Shown: in pieces, positions 45,459 to 53,952 of the stretch
How the letters are laid out: the number at the start of each line of letters is the position of its first letter
Numbering within the stretch: the stretch's first letter is position 1
Source: Flavobacteriaceae bacterium EG-1
Lineage (GTDB): Bacteria > Bacteroidota > Bacteroidia > Flavobacteriales > Flavobacteriaceae
Reading direction: 5' to 3'
NCBI RefSeq assembly: GCF_009649685.1
Contig: NZ_WJPK01000005.1
Span: 202,112 to 266,111, forward strand
Length of the DNA: 64,000 nucleotides
Notes under the pieces: generated by a model
The model's database searches: none
What the model was told of the DNA's origin: nothing
The model's input: the letters and a program-made list of their open reading frames with translations, nothing else
Position numbers and translations under genes: made by a program

Positions 45459-47756
45459 ATGAAATTTAAAAATCTATGGGTGTTGTCAATATTTCTATTG
45501 GGACACCTTACCAACGCACAAAATTTTACAGGACAAATTGTAACAAAAATCTCGAACGAACCTTTAGCAGGCGCACATATTGTAACTAAAAATGGGGCTG
45601 CAACATACACTAATACTAAAGGGATTTTTAAAATAGAAATTCCCAATGAAGGAACCAGTTTAACTATCACTTTTGTAGGTTACAAAAAAATAGTACAAGA
45701 AGTAAAGCCGAATAGTGAGTTATTATTAATCTCAATGGACGAAGCTCCTATAGCTATTAATGGTATTATGGTTACTGGAAATACAAAAACAGACCCTGTG
45801 CTAATATTAGAAACCAACGATCATGTCAAGAAAATTGTACAGCCTAGAAATGTTGCGGATTTGTTTAACGATGTTAATGGTTTTGCTTTAATTAAACGTG
45901 GAAACTATGCTATAGACCCCAGTTTTAGAGCCACGCAATATGAACAATTAAATGTTCAATTTGATGGTGGAACCAAGGCAATGCACGCATGCCCCAACCG
46001 AATGGACCCCATAACTACACATGTAATACCTGAAGAAATTGAAAAAATTGAAATTATAAAAGGTCCTTATACAATGCGATATGGAGCAACTTTTGGTGGT
46101 ATTGTAAATATGGTGACAAAAAAACCAACTACCGAATCTTATGGACTACATGGAAGCGTAGATGCTGGTTATGAAAGCAATGGTGGATCTATTGTTTCTA
46201 TGGCACGTATTCAACAAGCAACCGACAAATATGATATTGCGGGTAATATAGGTTTTCGTGATTTTGGAAACTATGATGACGGAAATAGTAGTGAGGTACC
46301 ATCTTCATTTAGAAGCTTGGACTATGGATTGAAAGCCGGATTCAACTTTAGAGAAAATGAACGTTTACAAGCTCATTGGCGACAATCTTATGGTAGAGAT
46401 GTTTTGCATGCTGGACTGCCTATGGATACAGAATTAGATAATAGTAGTATCCTTTCTTTGGATTATAGAAAAAGTGATCTAAGTGGCCTTTTATCAAGTG
46501 TGGATGCAAAAATGTACTACAGTTATGTAGATCATGTGATGACCAATACTAATAGACCTAGCTTTATGATGACCGAGGCTGTATCAGCAATAGATGCTGT
46601 AACAGCTGGAGGTAAAATAGAATTGAAACTAAAACCTACTAATGCTTTAACACTATACACAGGAGTGGATGTAATGCGTATTGCTCGTGATGGTCAACGC
46701 ACTCGTTTGGTTAAACGAAATGCAATGGGTCCTTTAACTAATCCTTTAACTTTTAAAGATAAGGTATGGCAAGATTCTTATATAAACGACATTGGTTTTT
46801 TTGCAGAAAGTAAATATCCCTTAAGTGAAAAAACGATAGTAACAACTGGACTACGTTATGATAATGTTACTTCAGAAATACAGGATCCTGAAGCTGATTT
46901 TTTAGCACTGTATCCTAATCTTGATAAGCGTACGGAACATAACCTAAGTGGTACGGCATCGATTAAATATGTGTCTTCTAGTAAATTTGTAATGGAGTTA
47001 GCTTATGGCCGAGGCATGCGCTCCGCAAACATGATTGAAAGAGTAATAAATCACTTTACTGTTGGACAAGATTCGTACGAATATATTGGTAATCCTAATC
47101 TTGTTGCAGAGGTGAATAATCAATTCGAAATGGGTTTTAAAGGTAGGTTGCCCTTATCAAACCTAAATTCGAATACATTTAATTATAGTACTTCTTTTTA
47201 CTATTCATTTTATGAAAATTATATCGTAGCAGTCATAGATGAAACGCAAACAAGAAAATATATGCCTACTAGTGAACCTCTTAATCCCAAAGTATTTCGA
47301 AACTTAGACAACGCTTATAAAACAGGTTTTGAAATTAGCGCTGGAATAGATTTCTGGAACCATTTTAATTTTACCACAGAACTCGCCTATGTTTATGCAA
47401 AAAACAAAGACTTAAACGAATCGCTGCCATTAATACCACCATTAACAACGAGGCTAAAACTTGGTTTTGAAAAAGAAAAAATTTGGGTAAACGCAAATTA
47501 TTCAATAACATCTAAGCAAGATAACATTGCACTTTCTTTTGGAGAACAAGAAACACCTGGATATAAAATTTTAGATTTACGTTTTGGGATAATTCCATTT
47601 AAAAATTTGACGTTTGGTTTGGCAGCTTTAAATGTGTTTGACACAACTTATAGCAATCATCTTAATTTTGCTTTTAATAATCAGGCAGACTTCGGTAGTG
47701 TTCCTATTAATGACCCTGGGAGAAATTTATCAGTCTTTATTCAATATGAATTTTAA
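45459..47756 (+). CDS. TonB-dependent receptor, OprC-like copper importer
   Basis: 765 residues from the ATG at 45459, which gives a proper signal peptide (L-T-N-A-Q-N). A carboxypeptidase-regulatory-like domain (about 22-95) is followed by plug and 22-strand barrel. H-A-C-P-N-R-M has C178 and M182, and D-H-V-M has H359 and M361. This is the CxxxM-HxM copper site described for Pseudomonas OprC (C143, M147, H323, M325), with almost the same spacing (181 versus 180 residues between Cys and His). It should import copper across the outer membrane. Operator upstream of the preceding gene implies induction together with sulfide oxidation. Confidence 0.9.
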   Translation: MKFKNLWVLSIFLLGHLTNAQNFTGQIVTKISNEPLAGAHIVTKNGAATYTNTKGIFKIEIPNEGTSLTITFVGYKKIVQEVKPNSELLLISMDEAPIAINGIMVTGNTKTDPVLILETNDHVKKIVQPRNVADLFNDVNGFALIKRGNYAIDPSFRATQYEQLNVQFDGGTKAMHACPNRMDPITTHVIPEEIEKIEIIKGPYTMRYGATFGGIVNMVTKKPTTESYGLHGSVDAGYESNGGSIVSMARIQQATDKYDIAGNIGFRDFGNYDDGNSSEVPSSFRSLDYGLKAGFNFRENERLQAHWRQSYGRDVLHAGLPMDTELDNSSILSLDYRKSDLSGLLSSVDAKMYYSYVDHVMTNTNRPSFMMTEAVSAIDAVTAGGKIELKLKPTNALTLYTGVDVMRIARDGQRTRLVKRNAMGPLTNPLTFKDKVWQDSYINDIGFFAESKYPLSEKTIVTTGLRYDNVTSEIQDPEADFLALYPNLDKRTEHNLSGTASIKYVSSSKFVMELAYGRGMRSANMIERVINHFTVGQDSYEYIGNPNLVAEVNNQFEMGFKGRLPLSNLNSNTFNYSTSFYYSFYENYIVAVIDETQTRKYMPTSEPLNPKVFRNLDNAYKTGFEISAGIDFWNHFNFTTELAYVYAKNKDLNESLPLIPPLTTRLKLGFEKEKIWVNANYSITSKQDNIALSFGEQETPGYKILDLRFGIIPFKNLTFGLAALNVFDTTYSNHLNFAFNNQADFGSVPINDPGRNLSVFIQYEF

Positions 47757-47767
47757 TAAAACTACAT

Positions 47768-47797
47768 GGGGACAATTCTTGTCCCCTTTATTTTTTT
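47768..47797 (+). terminator. Terminator after the copper receptor
   Basis: GGGGAC (47768-47773) and GTCCCC (47781-47786) with a 7-nt loop, then a T-rich run to 47797. The T-run includes the stop codon of the convergent methyltransferase gene. Confidence 0.85.
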
Positions 47798-48381
47798 AAG
47801 CCGACAAAGCGGATTACAGAAGCTATTCCCTGGTGGTAGTTACCTTCTTTTAATTGAATGTTAGTTTCTTCGAGTTCTGTAAAATTTAATCCGTTAAATT
47901 CTTTATATATTTCAGCTATGGAAAAAAGCATTTCCATATTCTTTGGTCCGCCTGAGGTTTTACCTAATTGGTTTTTGGAGAAAGCTTCGAAAATTACTAC
48001 GCCATTTGGTTTTAGAAAAGTTAATAAATGTTGAATCGCCTTTTCACGAATTGAAATTGGAAAATGAGCGTAACATAATACTAATACATCAAATTTTTTA
48101 GCACTATGAAAATCCAAAACATCTAAGACTTTATAATCTAATTGCAAGTTAAAACTTTTGGCAAGTTTAACCGCCTTATTTTTGGCGGCTACACTATAAT
48201 CAAATGCCTCTACATTCCATCCTTTTTGCAGTGCATAAACTGCGTTTCTCCCTTCACCTTCTGCAGCGAACAAAACCGTACCTTGAGATAGTATACCTAA
48301 TTCCGATTTAACAAATACATTAGGCTGAACTCCATATGCATACGCCTCTTCCTTATACCTTTCGTTCCAAAAATCTGTCAT
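47788..48381 (-). CDS. Class I SAM-dependent methyltransferase
   Basis: 197 residues. F-W-N-E-R-Y opens the protein, and V-L-F-A-A-E-G-E-G-R-N-A near residue 37 is the SAM-binding glycine loop, followed by E-A-F-D-Y-S and D-V-L-D-F. The form resembles the TehB/thiopurine-methyltransferase group, which methylates small thiols or metalloid anions. It begins 39 bp after the human-type SQR gene and is probably co-transcribed with it. Thiol or sulfide methylation is an attractive but unproven role. Confidence 0.85.
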   Translation of the reverse strand: MTDFWNERYKEEAYAYGVQPNVFVKSELGILSQGTVLFAAEGEGRNAVYALQKGWNVEAFDYSVAAKNKAVKLAKSFNLQLDYKVLDVLDFHSAKKFDVLVLCYAHFPISIREKAIQHLLTFLKPNGVVIFEAFSKNQLGKTSGGPKNMEMLFSIAEIYKEFNGLNFTELEETNIQLKEGNYHQGIASVIRFVGLKK

Positions 48382-48420
48382 GTACTTCTAATATTAACCT
48401 TTTAAAAAATATTAAGCTTG

Positions 48421-49731
48421 TTATACATTTTCTCCCTTCATCATTTTATTCCAATACAAATAAGGGAGTCCATATTTCTTCAACATCCAAAGTCTCCAAT
48501 GTTCTTTTGAAGAATCGGAAATAAGCATTCGTTTTAATTTTGGATCAGGGGTGAAATTATTATTATAATCGAATTCAGCTAAAACCATTTTCCCGTAGTC
48601 TGTAACTAAAGGACAAGATGAATAACCATTATATGCTTTAGTGCCTAACTTATTTTGTTTCATAAGTAAATCCAAATTATCAACTACTATGGGCACTTGC
48701 TTACGAATAGCTGCTCCCGTTTTAGCCGTTGGTAATGCTGCTACATCTCCCAAACCAAAAATATTTGCATACTTGTTATGTTGCATGGTTTGATGATTTA
48801 CGTCTAACCAACCAGCATCATTAACCAAAGTAGAATCTTTCACAAATTTAGGTGCAACAGAGGGCGGAGCAGTATGCAACATATCATAATGGATACCATA
48901 TCGGTTTCCATCTCTTGTCATTTCAACATCTTTATAGTTGTATTGAAATGATTCATCGAGCTTTAAATCATCTGTCTGGTCACTTGAAATCACAACACAA
49001 CCTCCTGCAGTAATTTCTTTCCCCATTTCATACCAAGCAATTTGTTTATCACCATCAACAGCTACTAATTTATGATGAAATCGAAGGTTAATATCTTTTC
49101 TATCAACTACCTCCATTAAGGTTTTAGCAATTTTCTTCACACCGAAAATTACGGTACCTCCTGTTGCAAAAACAATATCTGTCTTTTTATTAATTCCTTC
49201 TTTACGAAAATGATTTTCAGCGAGGTACATTATTTTTTGGGGAGCACCACCACATTTTATTGGAGTAGTAGGTTGCGTGAACAACGCTGTACCCCCTTTG
49301 AAATTTTTTATAACACTCCAGGTGTGATTCGGGTTAGTGTAATTACTGCAGACTACACCTTTATCCATAGCTTCACCTAAACCAGGTACTAAACTAAAAT
49401 CATAGGCTAAACCAGGTGCTACGACAAGATAATCATAAGTGAAATTACCCTTTATATCTGTACTAACCGAATTATTTTCAGGGGTAAAAGCTGTGACTTT
49501 ATCTTTTATCCAAATAACACCTTGTGGCATTACAGAAGACATAGGCCTTGCTGTTTTATTAAAATCATAAGTTCCGGCACCAACCAATGTCCATGCGGGT
49601 TGATAATAATGTGTATCAGCTGGTTCAATAATAGCAACGTCTTTTACATTTTTCTGTTTTAGCAATTGTGCAGCTACCATGATACCTGCTGTTCCCCCGC
49701 CAATAATTAACACTTGATGATGTGAACTCAT
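48421..49731 (-). CDS. sqr: Sulfide:quinone oxidoreductase, type II (mitochondrial-like)
   Basis: 436 residues. FAD-binding I-I-G-G-G-T-A-G is near residue 10, with P-A-W-T-L-V-G-A-G at 45-53. The two redox Cys are C160 in T-P-I-K-C-G-G-A-P-Q-K and C373 in Y-S-S-C-P-L-V-T, the same contexts as C201 and C379 in human SQOR; C128 is a third. G-L-G-D-V-A is the second FAD contact. It oxidises sulfide, transfers sulfane sulfur to an acceptor such as glutathione or another thiol, and reduces quinone. The persulfide product would be used by the dioxygenases at 52-55 kb. Confidence 0.95.
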   Translation of the reverse strand: MSSHHQVLIIGGGTAGIMVAAQLLKQKNVKDVAIIEPADTHYYQPAWTLVGAGTYDFNKTARPMSSVMPQGVIWIKDKVTAFTPENNSVSTDIKGNFTYDYLVVAPGLAYDFSLVPGLGEAMDKGVVCSNYTNPNHTWSVIKNFKGGTALFTQPTTPIKCGGAPQKIMYLAENHFRKEGINKKTDIVFATGGTVIFGVKKIAKTLMEVVDRKDINLRFHHKLVAVDGDKQIAWYEMGKEITAGGCVVISSDQTDDLKLDESFQYNYKDVEMTRDGNRYGIHYDMLHTAPPSVAPKFVKDSTLVNDAGWLDVNHQTMQHNKYANIFGLGDVAALPTAKTGAAIRKQVPIVVDNLDLLMKQNKLGTKAYNGYSSCPLVTDYGKMVLAEFDYNNNFTPDPKLKRMLISDSSKEHWRLWMLKKYGLPYLYWNKMMKGENV

Positions 49732-49756
49732 TTTAACTATATTTTTATGAATTTCA

Positions 49757-49800
49757 TAAATATAGTTATCACAAATACATATTTATGTAACATTTGTTAC
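49757..49800 (-). promoter_or_regulatory. Island operator and -7 box, type II SQR
   Basis: AT-GTAAC-ATTT-GTTAC-AT (core 49787-49800) is an extended palindrome; TATATTTA on the minus strand at 49757-49764 is the -7 box (last base differs). Centres 33 bp apart. Confidence 0.82.
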
Positions 49801-49870
49801 ATAGATGAATAAAAATAGTGGTAGACCTGAAGTATAACCTAATAAATACGTAGACAATAACTACTTCAAT

Positions 49871-50866
49871 TTATCGAACTTTCTCTTCATCAAAATTAAT
49901 AGCCCAAATACCACGTACTTCATTTACATTATAGCCCATAGCTTGGTCCGATGGGTATAATTTTTTTAGCGTTTCAAGAGTTTCAATTTTAACCTCTTCG
50001 TTTGGCATTCCATGGCATTGCAAACACATTGTATTAGTGGTGATTGGGTAGTAGAAATTAATTTCTGCATTTGTTGTTTGAACAATGGGCTTAATTTCAA
50101 TGCCCGACGTGATAGCTTTTTTAAAATAAGCAATGTATCCAAGCTCCTCATCATTCGCCTTATTTTGCGGATTCCTAGGTTTATCAGACACTCTCTTAAT
50201 TATAGCATTTTTCATTACCGACATACTATCAGTCAACTTCAGCGCTTTTGTATTACAAAACTCAATAGCAGCTACAGTACCATTTTTGTTGATGGCTTTC
50301 ATAAGATTTTTACCTAAAGTAGCTTTGGTTGCCAGCGCATAGCCAAGACCAATATCGGCATTATCAATCTCTGATTTTTCTATTTCATTAGTATTGAGTT
50401 CAGATACCCCATTACCATGCTCTTTTTCATAATGAGCATCAAACCATTTTGGCTTTTCAAGATCATAGTCATACATATATTCCGCAATCAATTTTACAGT
50501 TTCCTCTGAATAAGGCAAATAAGGCATCTTGCCAAACTTCTCTTGCGCCATAGGCATTTTAGAAGGCGCTTCAGGATCATTTATCCACAACATTAAAGCT
50601 TGGGTAAAAGAGTCTTTAGTTGTATTCGAATCTTTATAGAACTTTTTTATGGCAATCATAGGTGGTGCAATCATACTAGATTCCGATGCTTTTGGATTAT
50701 GGCACATATAGCATTCTGTTTCCATAATCTTTTTTCCAGGATGCTGTTGACTGGCTAGTCCTGTTTCAACCTTAGTTGAATCTTCAATTGGTTTGGATTC
50801 TGATTGTTTAGCATCTTTACAGCTTGCGAATATCAGCAACACTGCCACTAGTATAACATTCTTCAT
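49871..50866 (-). CDS. Diheme c-type cytochrome lipoprotein with DUF3365 domain
   Basis: 331 residues. A lipoprotein signal (F-A-S-C-K, C16) is followed by a cytochrome c domain with C52-Y-M-C55-H56 and a distal M-P-M region. The C-terminal half is a DUF3365 (Tll0287-like) heme domain with C281-L-Q-C284-H285. It should sit on the periplasmic side and either transfer or sense electrons. The start codon overlaps the stop of the HMA gene (one shared base), so the two are translationally coupled. Its role beside SQR is unknown; electron acceptor or redox sensor are both possible. Confidence 0.86.
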   Translation of the reverse strand: MKNVILVAVLLIFASCKDAKQSESKPIEDSTKVETGLASQQHPGKKIMETECYMCHNPKASESSMIAPPMIAIKKFYKDSNTTKDSFTQALMLWINDPEAPSKMPMAQEKFGKMPYLPYSEETVKLIAEYMYDYDLEKPKWFDAHYEKEHGNGVSELNTNEIEKSEIDNADIGLGYALATKATLGKNLMKAINKNGTVAAIEFCNTKALKLTDSMSVMKNAIIKRVSDKPRNPQNKANDEELGYIAYFKKAITSGIEIKPIVQTTNAEINFYYPITTNTMCLQCHGMPNEEVKIETLETLKKLYPSDQAMGYNVNEVRGIWAINFDEEKVR

Positions 50867-51135
50867 TACTTTGAAATTTTACCAGTTGCACAACTTACAT
50901 ATGATTTCGCTTTTGATAAAACAGTATTTTTAGCATCGATGGACGGATAACCAATAGCCTGTAATTTCTCTTTAACCAAAATAGCATCATTAACATCGGC
51001 ACAATGAAAAGACACCGATGAATCATCAGGATTAACCTCTACATCAGAAATCGAATTTAATTCTACTAATTTAGATGTAATAGTTTTTGCACATCCCCCA
51101 CACTTTAAATTTTGAACAATGATTGTCGTTCTCAT
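50866..51135 (-). CDS. HMA-domain metal-binding protein
   Basis: 89 residues. A heavy-metal-associated ferredoxin fold with C12-G-G-C15 in the first loop (N-L-K-C-G-G-C-A) and the usual A-I-G-Y-P at the end of the domain, then a short tail with another Cys. It binds Cu(I) or a similar soft metal and lacks a signal peptide. It lies between the rhodanese gene (42 bp) and the diheme cytochrome, and one base overlaps the latter. Fits the copper side of the island. Confidence 0.88.
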   Translation of the reverse strand: MRTTIIVQNLKCGGCAKTITSKLVELNSISDVEVNPDDSSVSFHCADVNDAILVKEKLQAIGYPSIDAKNTVLSKAKSYVSCATGKISK

Positions 51136-51177
51136 ATTCTGAAGTTTTCTAATTAAACAAAGTTATTTAAGGAATAT

Positions 51178-51522
51178 TTATCCCCATTGCATATATCCAC
51201 CTTTAAGATCATATACCTTAGAAAAACCCAAGTTAATTAACTTTTTTGCAGCTTTTCTACTTCGTGCACCAGATCTACAATACAAGTATATGGGTTTTTG
51301 CTTATCGAATTTATTAAAAGAACTTTCAAAATTTGAAGCATTGAAAAAATCAATGTTATTCGCATTTTTAATATGACCACCTCCATATTCACTAGCAGTT
51401 CGCACATCAACTAACTGAACATCTTTAACCATTATCGCATTAGCAAATGCTTCTCTATTTAATACTTCAATGTTATCTGAATTCTCTTTTTTAATCCCAA
51501 ACAGGGTTCCTAATAATGACAT
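51178..51522 (-). CDS. Single-domain rhodanese
   Basis: 114 residues. The active loop is C82-R-S-G-A-R-S, with L-V-D-V-R near residue 37 and L-K-G-G-Y-M-Q-W at the end, the GlpE-like single-domain form. It moves sulfane sulfur between persulfides and acceptors in the cytoplasm. First gene of a rhodanese-HMA-cytochrome run; no island operator was found in front of it, so it may depend on read-through from the peroxiredoxin gene or on another promoter. Confidence 0.9.
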   Translation of the reverse strand: MSLLGTLFGIKKENSDNIEVLNREAFANAIMVKDVQLVDVRTASEYGGGHIKNANNIDFFNASNFESSFNKFDKQKPIYLYCRSGARSRKAAKKLINLGFSKVYDLKGGYMQWG

Positions 51523-51560
51523 GTTTATTTAATTTGAAATTCAATAATAATTTTAAAAAA

Positions 51561-51595
51561 AAGGAAACGGCCCGATTGAAAATAACCGTTTCCTT
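51561..51595 (-). terminator. Terminator of the peroxiredoxin gene
   Basis: AAGGAAACGG (51561-51570) pairs with CCGTTTCCTT (51586-51595), followed on the minus strand by eight T. It separates the peroxiredoxin from the rhodanese run. Confidence 0.88.
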
Positions 51596-51614
51596 AAAAC
51601 AACCAACCAATAAA

Positions 51615-52274
51615 TTAGTTTAAACTCTTTTTAGCTAAATACCAATCAACTTTTTCTAGACTATCATCTGATAATCTCGCATTTAAATCATCTAAAGTTT
51701 TTGGAGGAGATACGATTACCTTATCACCCTTTTTCCAATCTAAAGGCATCGCTACTTTATATTTATCTGATGTTTGCAATGCTTCTAAAGCCCGTAATAT
51801 TTCATTCATATTTCTACCCACGTTTAACGGGTAGTACATGACTAGTCTAATCTTCTTTTCCGGATCAATAAAAAATACTGCGCGTACTGCAGAAGTTTCA
51901 CTTTCGTTAGGTTGCAACATTCCATACAATTTGGACACCTTCATATCAATATCTGCGATAATTGGAAAATCGAAATACACTCCTGTATTCTCTCGAACGT
52001 TTTGTACCCAACCCAAGTGAGCATGAACACTATCTATACTTAATCCCAACAACTCAGTATTTAATGAATCAAATTCAGGTTTGTGAATAGCAAAGCCACT
52101 CATTTCAGTAGTACACACCGGCGTAAAATCGGCTGGATGCGAAAACATCACCACCCATTTATCCTTAGCAAATTCTGATAATTTAATTTTACCTTTTGTT
52201 GTTACTGCCTCAAAATCTGGTGCTGTGTCACCAATTCTAGGCATATTTATTACTTCTTCTTTTGTAGTTTCCAT
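51615..52274 (-). CDS. 1-Cys peroxiredoxin (Prx6 type)
   Basis: 219 residues. The peroxidatic Cys is C54 in H-P-A-D-F-T-P-V-C-T-T-E, and the long C-terminal domain (I-R-L-V-M-Y-Y-P-L-N-V-G-R-N, then W-K-K-G-D-K-V) is that of the Prx6 group. It removes peroxides and possibly reacts with persulfides. A second start at residue 11 (M-P-R-I-G-D) is possible. Monocistronic between operator and terminator. Its presence in the regulon points to oxidative stress caused by sulfide oxidation. Confidence 0.93.
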   Translation of the reverse strand: METTKEEVINMPRIGDTAPDFEAVTTKGKIKLSEFAKDKWVVMFSHPADFTPVCTTEMSGFAIHKPEFDSLNTELLGLSIDSVHAHLGWVQNVRENTGVYFDFPIIADIDMKVSKLYGMLQPNESETSAVRAVFFIDPEKKIRLVMYYPLNVGRNMNEILRALEALQTSDKYKVAMPLDWKKGDKVIVSPPKTLDDLNARLSDDSLEKVDWYLAKKSLN

Positions 52275-52291
52275 TGTCTTATTGTTTACAT

Positions 52292-52335
52292 TAAAAGTAC
52301 CCCAGAAACTAGGAACAGAAAGTAACCATTGTTAC
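52292..52335 (-). promoter_or_regulatory. Island operator and -7 box, peroxiredoxin
   Basis: GTAAC-CATT-GTTAC at 52322-52335; TACTTTTA on the minus strand at 52292-52299. Centres 33 bp apart. Confidence 0.8.
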
Positions 52336-52354
52336 ACATGATGTTAAAAATTTC

Positions 52355-52384
52355 AAAAAAAAAGCGGCCTTGAAAAAGACCGCT
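52355..52384 (-). terminator. Terminator of the first persulfide-dioxygenase gene
   Basis: AGCGGCCTT (52363-52371) pairs with AAGACCGCT (52376-52384), one G-U pair, GAAA loop, and a T-run on the minus strand. It lies 20-28 bp from the next promoter. Confidence 0.82.
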
Positions 52385-52409
52385 CCAAATTTTTATCTAG
52401 CTATGATAT

Positions 52410-53819
52410 TCACAGTGTTGAAGGACAAACATATTCCGAAACTGGAGCTCCAGAATCCTTTATTTCCTTAAAACCACCAATGACATCAATTAAATTATGA
52501 ATACCTCGACTTTTTAAAATTGAAGAAGCAATCATACTACGGTAACCACCAGCACAATGAACATAAAATATTTTATTATCAGGAAACTTAGCCAAATGAT
52601 TGTTTAAATAATCTAGTGGTGTATTTACTGCTGAAAGTAAATGTTCAGATAAATATTCACTTTTCTTACGTACATCAAAAACAGGAACTTCATCAATTTT
52701 CAATAAATCACTTAAAGCTTTAGCACTTACTTGACTTACCGTATCGTATTCCATTGCACTATTTTTCCACGCTTCAAAGCCGCCTTCTAAAAAACCAAGT
52801 GTATTGTCAAAACCGACCCTTGAGAGCCTTGTAACAGCTTCTTCTTCTCCTCCTTTTGGAGTAACTAATAATATTGGCTGTTCAACATCGGCTATTAAAG
52901 CTCCTACCCAAGGAGCAAAATCTCCATTTAAACCTATAAAAATTGAGCGAGGTACATGACCCTTAGCAAATTCATTCTGATGTCTTACATCTAAAACTAT
53001 TGCACCCGTTTCATTAGCTGCAGCTTCAAATGCTCTTGGCGAAAGTGATTTAGTACCTCGCTTTAAAACCTCCTTAAAATCTTCGTACCCTTCTTTATTC
53101 AATTTCACATTTAATGGAAAATATTGAGGCGGAGGAAGTAATCCTTCCGTTACCTCTTCAACGAACTCTTCTTTTGTCATATTCTCACGCAAGGCATAAT
53201 TCACTTTTTTCTGATTTCCCAGTGTATCAACGGTTTCCTTCATCATATTTTTCCCACAAGCCGAGCCCGCACCATGTGCCGGATAAACTAATATATCATT
53301 TGACAAAGGCATAATTTTATCTCGTAAACTATCGTACAACATACCAGCCAAATCCTTTTCAGTTAATTCGCCCATTTTTTGTGCCAAATCTGGTCTCCCT
53401 ACATCACCTAAGAACAAAGTATCTCCACTAAAAATTGCATAATCTTTACCATTTTCATCTTTTAGAAGATATGTAGTACTTTCTAAGGTATGGCCTGGGG
53501 TATGTAAAACTTGTAATGTTAGTTCACCTATTTTAAACACTTGATTATTCTCGGCAATTATAGCTTCAAAAGAAGGATTTGCACTGGGACCATAAACAAT
53601 TGGAGCACTTGTTTCTTTGGCTAAAGTCACATGCCCACTTACGAAATCGGCGTGAAAATGTGTTTCAAATATATATTTGATTTTAGCATCATCCAGCTTA
53701 GCTCTATTAATATATGGTTTAACCTCTCTCAGTGGATCTATTATAGCAGCTTCGCCATTACTTTCTATATAATATGCTCCTTGAGCAAGACAACCTGTAT
53801 ATATTTGTTCAACTTTCAT
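52410..53819 (-). CDS. Persulfide-dioxygenase-like MBL protein with two rhodanese domains
   Basis: 469 residues. The N-terminal metallo-beta-lactamase domain has H54-F-H56-A-D58 and H63, then H-T-P-G-H-T and G-D-T-L-F-L-G-D-V-G-R-P-D, the ETHE1-type iron site. Two rhodanese domains follow (about 255-350 and 365-465). The first has no Cys in its loop (V-T-P-K-G-G) and is presumably inactive; the second has C-A-G-G-Y-R-S and is active. The enzyme would oxidise a persulfide to sulfite, with the rhodanese moving sulfur. Own promoter with operator; a paralogue lies directly upstream. Confidence 0.93.
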   Translation of the reverse strand: MKVEQIYTGCLAQGAYYIESNGEAAIIDPLREVKPYINRAKLDDAKIKYIFETHFHADFVSGHVTLAKETSAPIVYGPSANPSFEAIIAENNQVFKIGELTLQVLHTPGHTLESTTYLLKDENGKDYAIFSGDTLFLGDVGRPDLAQKMGELTEKDLAGMLYDSLRDKIMPLSNDILVYPAHGAGSACGKNMMKETVDTLGNQKKVNYALRENMTKEEFVEEVTEGLLPPPQYFPLNVKLNKEGYEDFKEVLKRGTKSLSPRAFEAAANETGAIVLDVRHQNEFAKGHVPRSIFIGLNGDFAPWVGALIADVEQPILLVTPKGGEEEAVTRLSRVGFDNTLGFLEGGFEAWKNSAMEYDTVSQVSAKALSDLLKIDEVPVFDVRKKSEYLSEHLLSAVNTPLDYLNNHLAKFPDNKIFYVHCAGGYRSMIASSILKSRGIHNLIDVIGGFKEIKDSGAPVSEYVCPSTL

Positions 53820-53845
53820 TCTGGTACTTTTAATAGTTACAAGTG

Positions 53846-53889
53846 TAAAATTACAATGTAACGTTGAGCTGCACAGTAACTTTGGTTAC
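53846..53889 (-). promoter_or_regulatory. Island operator and -7 box, first dioxygenase
   Basis: GTAAC-TTTG-GTTAC at 53876-53889; TAATTTTA on the minus strand at 53846-53853. Centres 33 bp apart. Confidence 0.82.
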
Positions 53890-53898
53890 ATTATTAAA

Positions 53899-53937
53899 CA
53901 AAAAAAAACCCACCGATAATATGGTAGGCTTTTTTTA
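53899..53937 (-). terminator. Probable terminator of the second dioxygenase gene
   Basis: An imperfect stem (ACCCACC against GGTAGGCT with flanking A and T runs) lies just after the stop of the gene ending at 53953. Two mismatches weaken it, but T-runs are present on both strands. Confidence 0.55.
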
Positions 53938-53952
53938 ATGGTTAGTGTTACT

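Noticed and set aside
49735..49767. Palindrome before the type II SQR, first taken for a leader hairpin
   Set aside because: The -7 box (49757-49764) lies inside it, so transcription starts within the palindrome and the stem cannot form in the mRNA.
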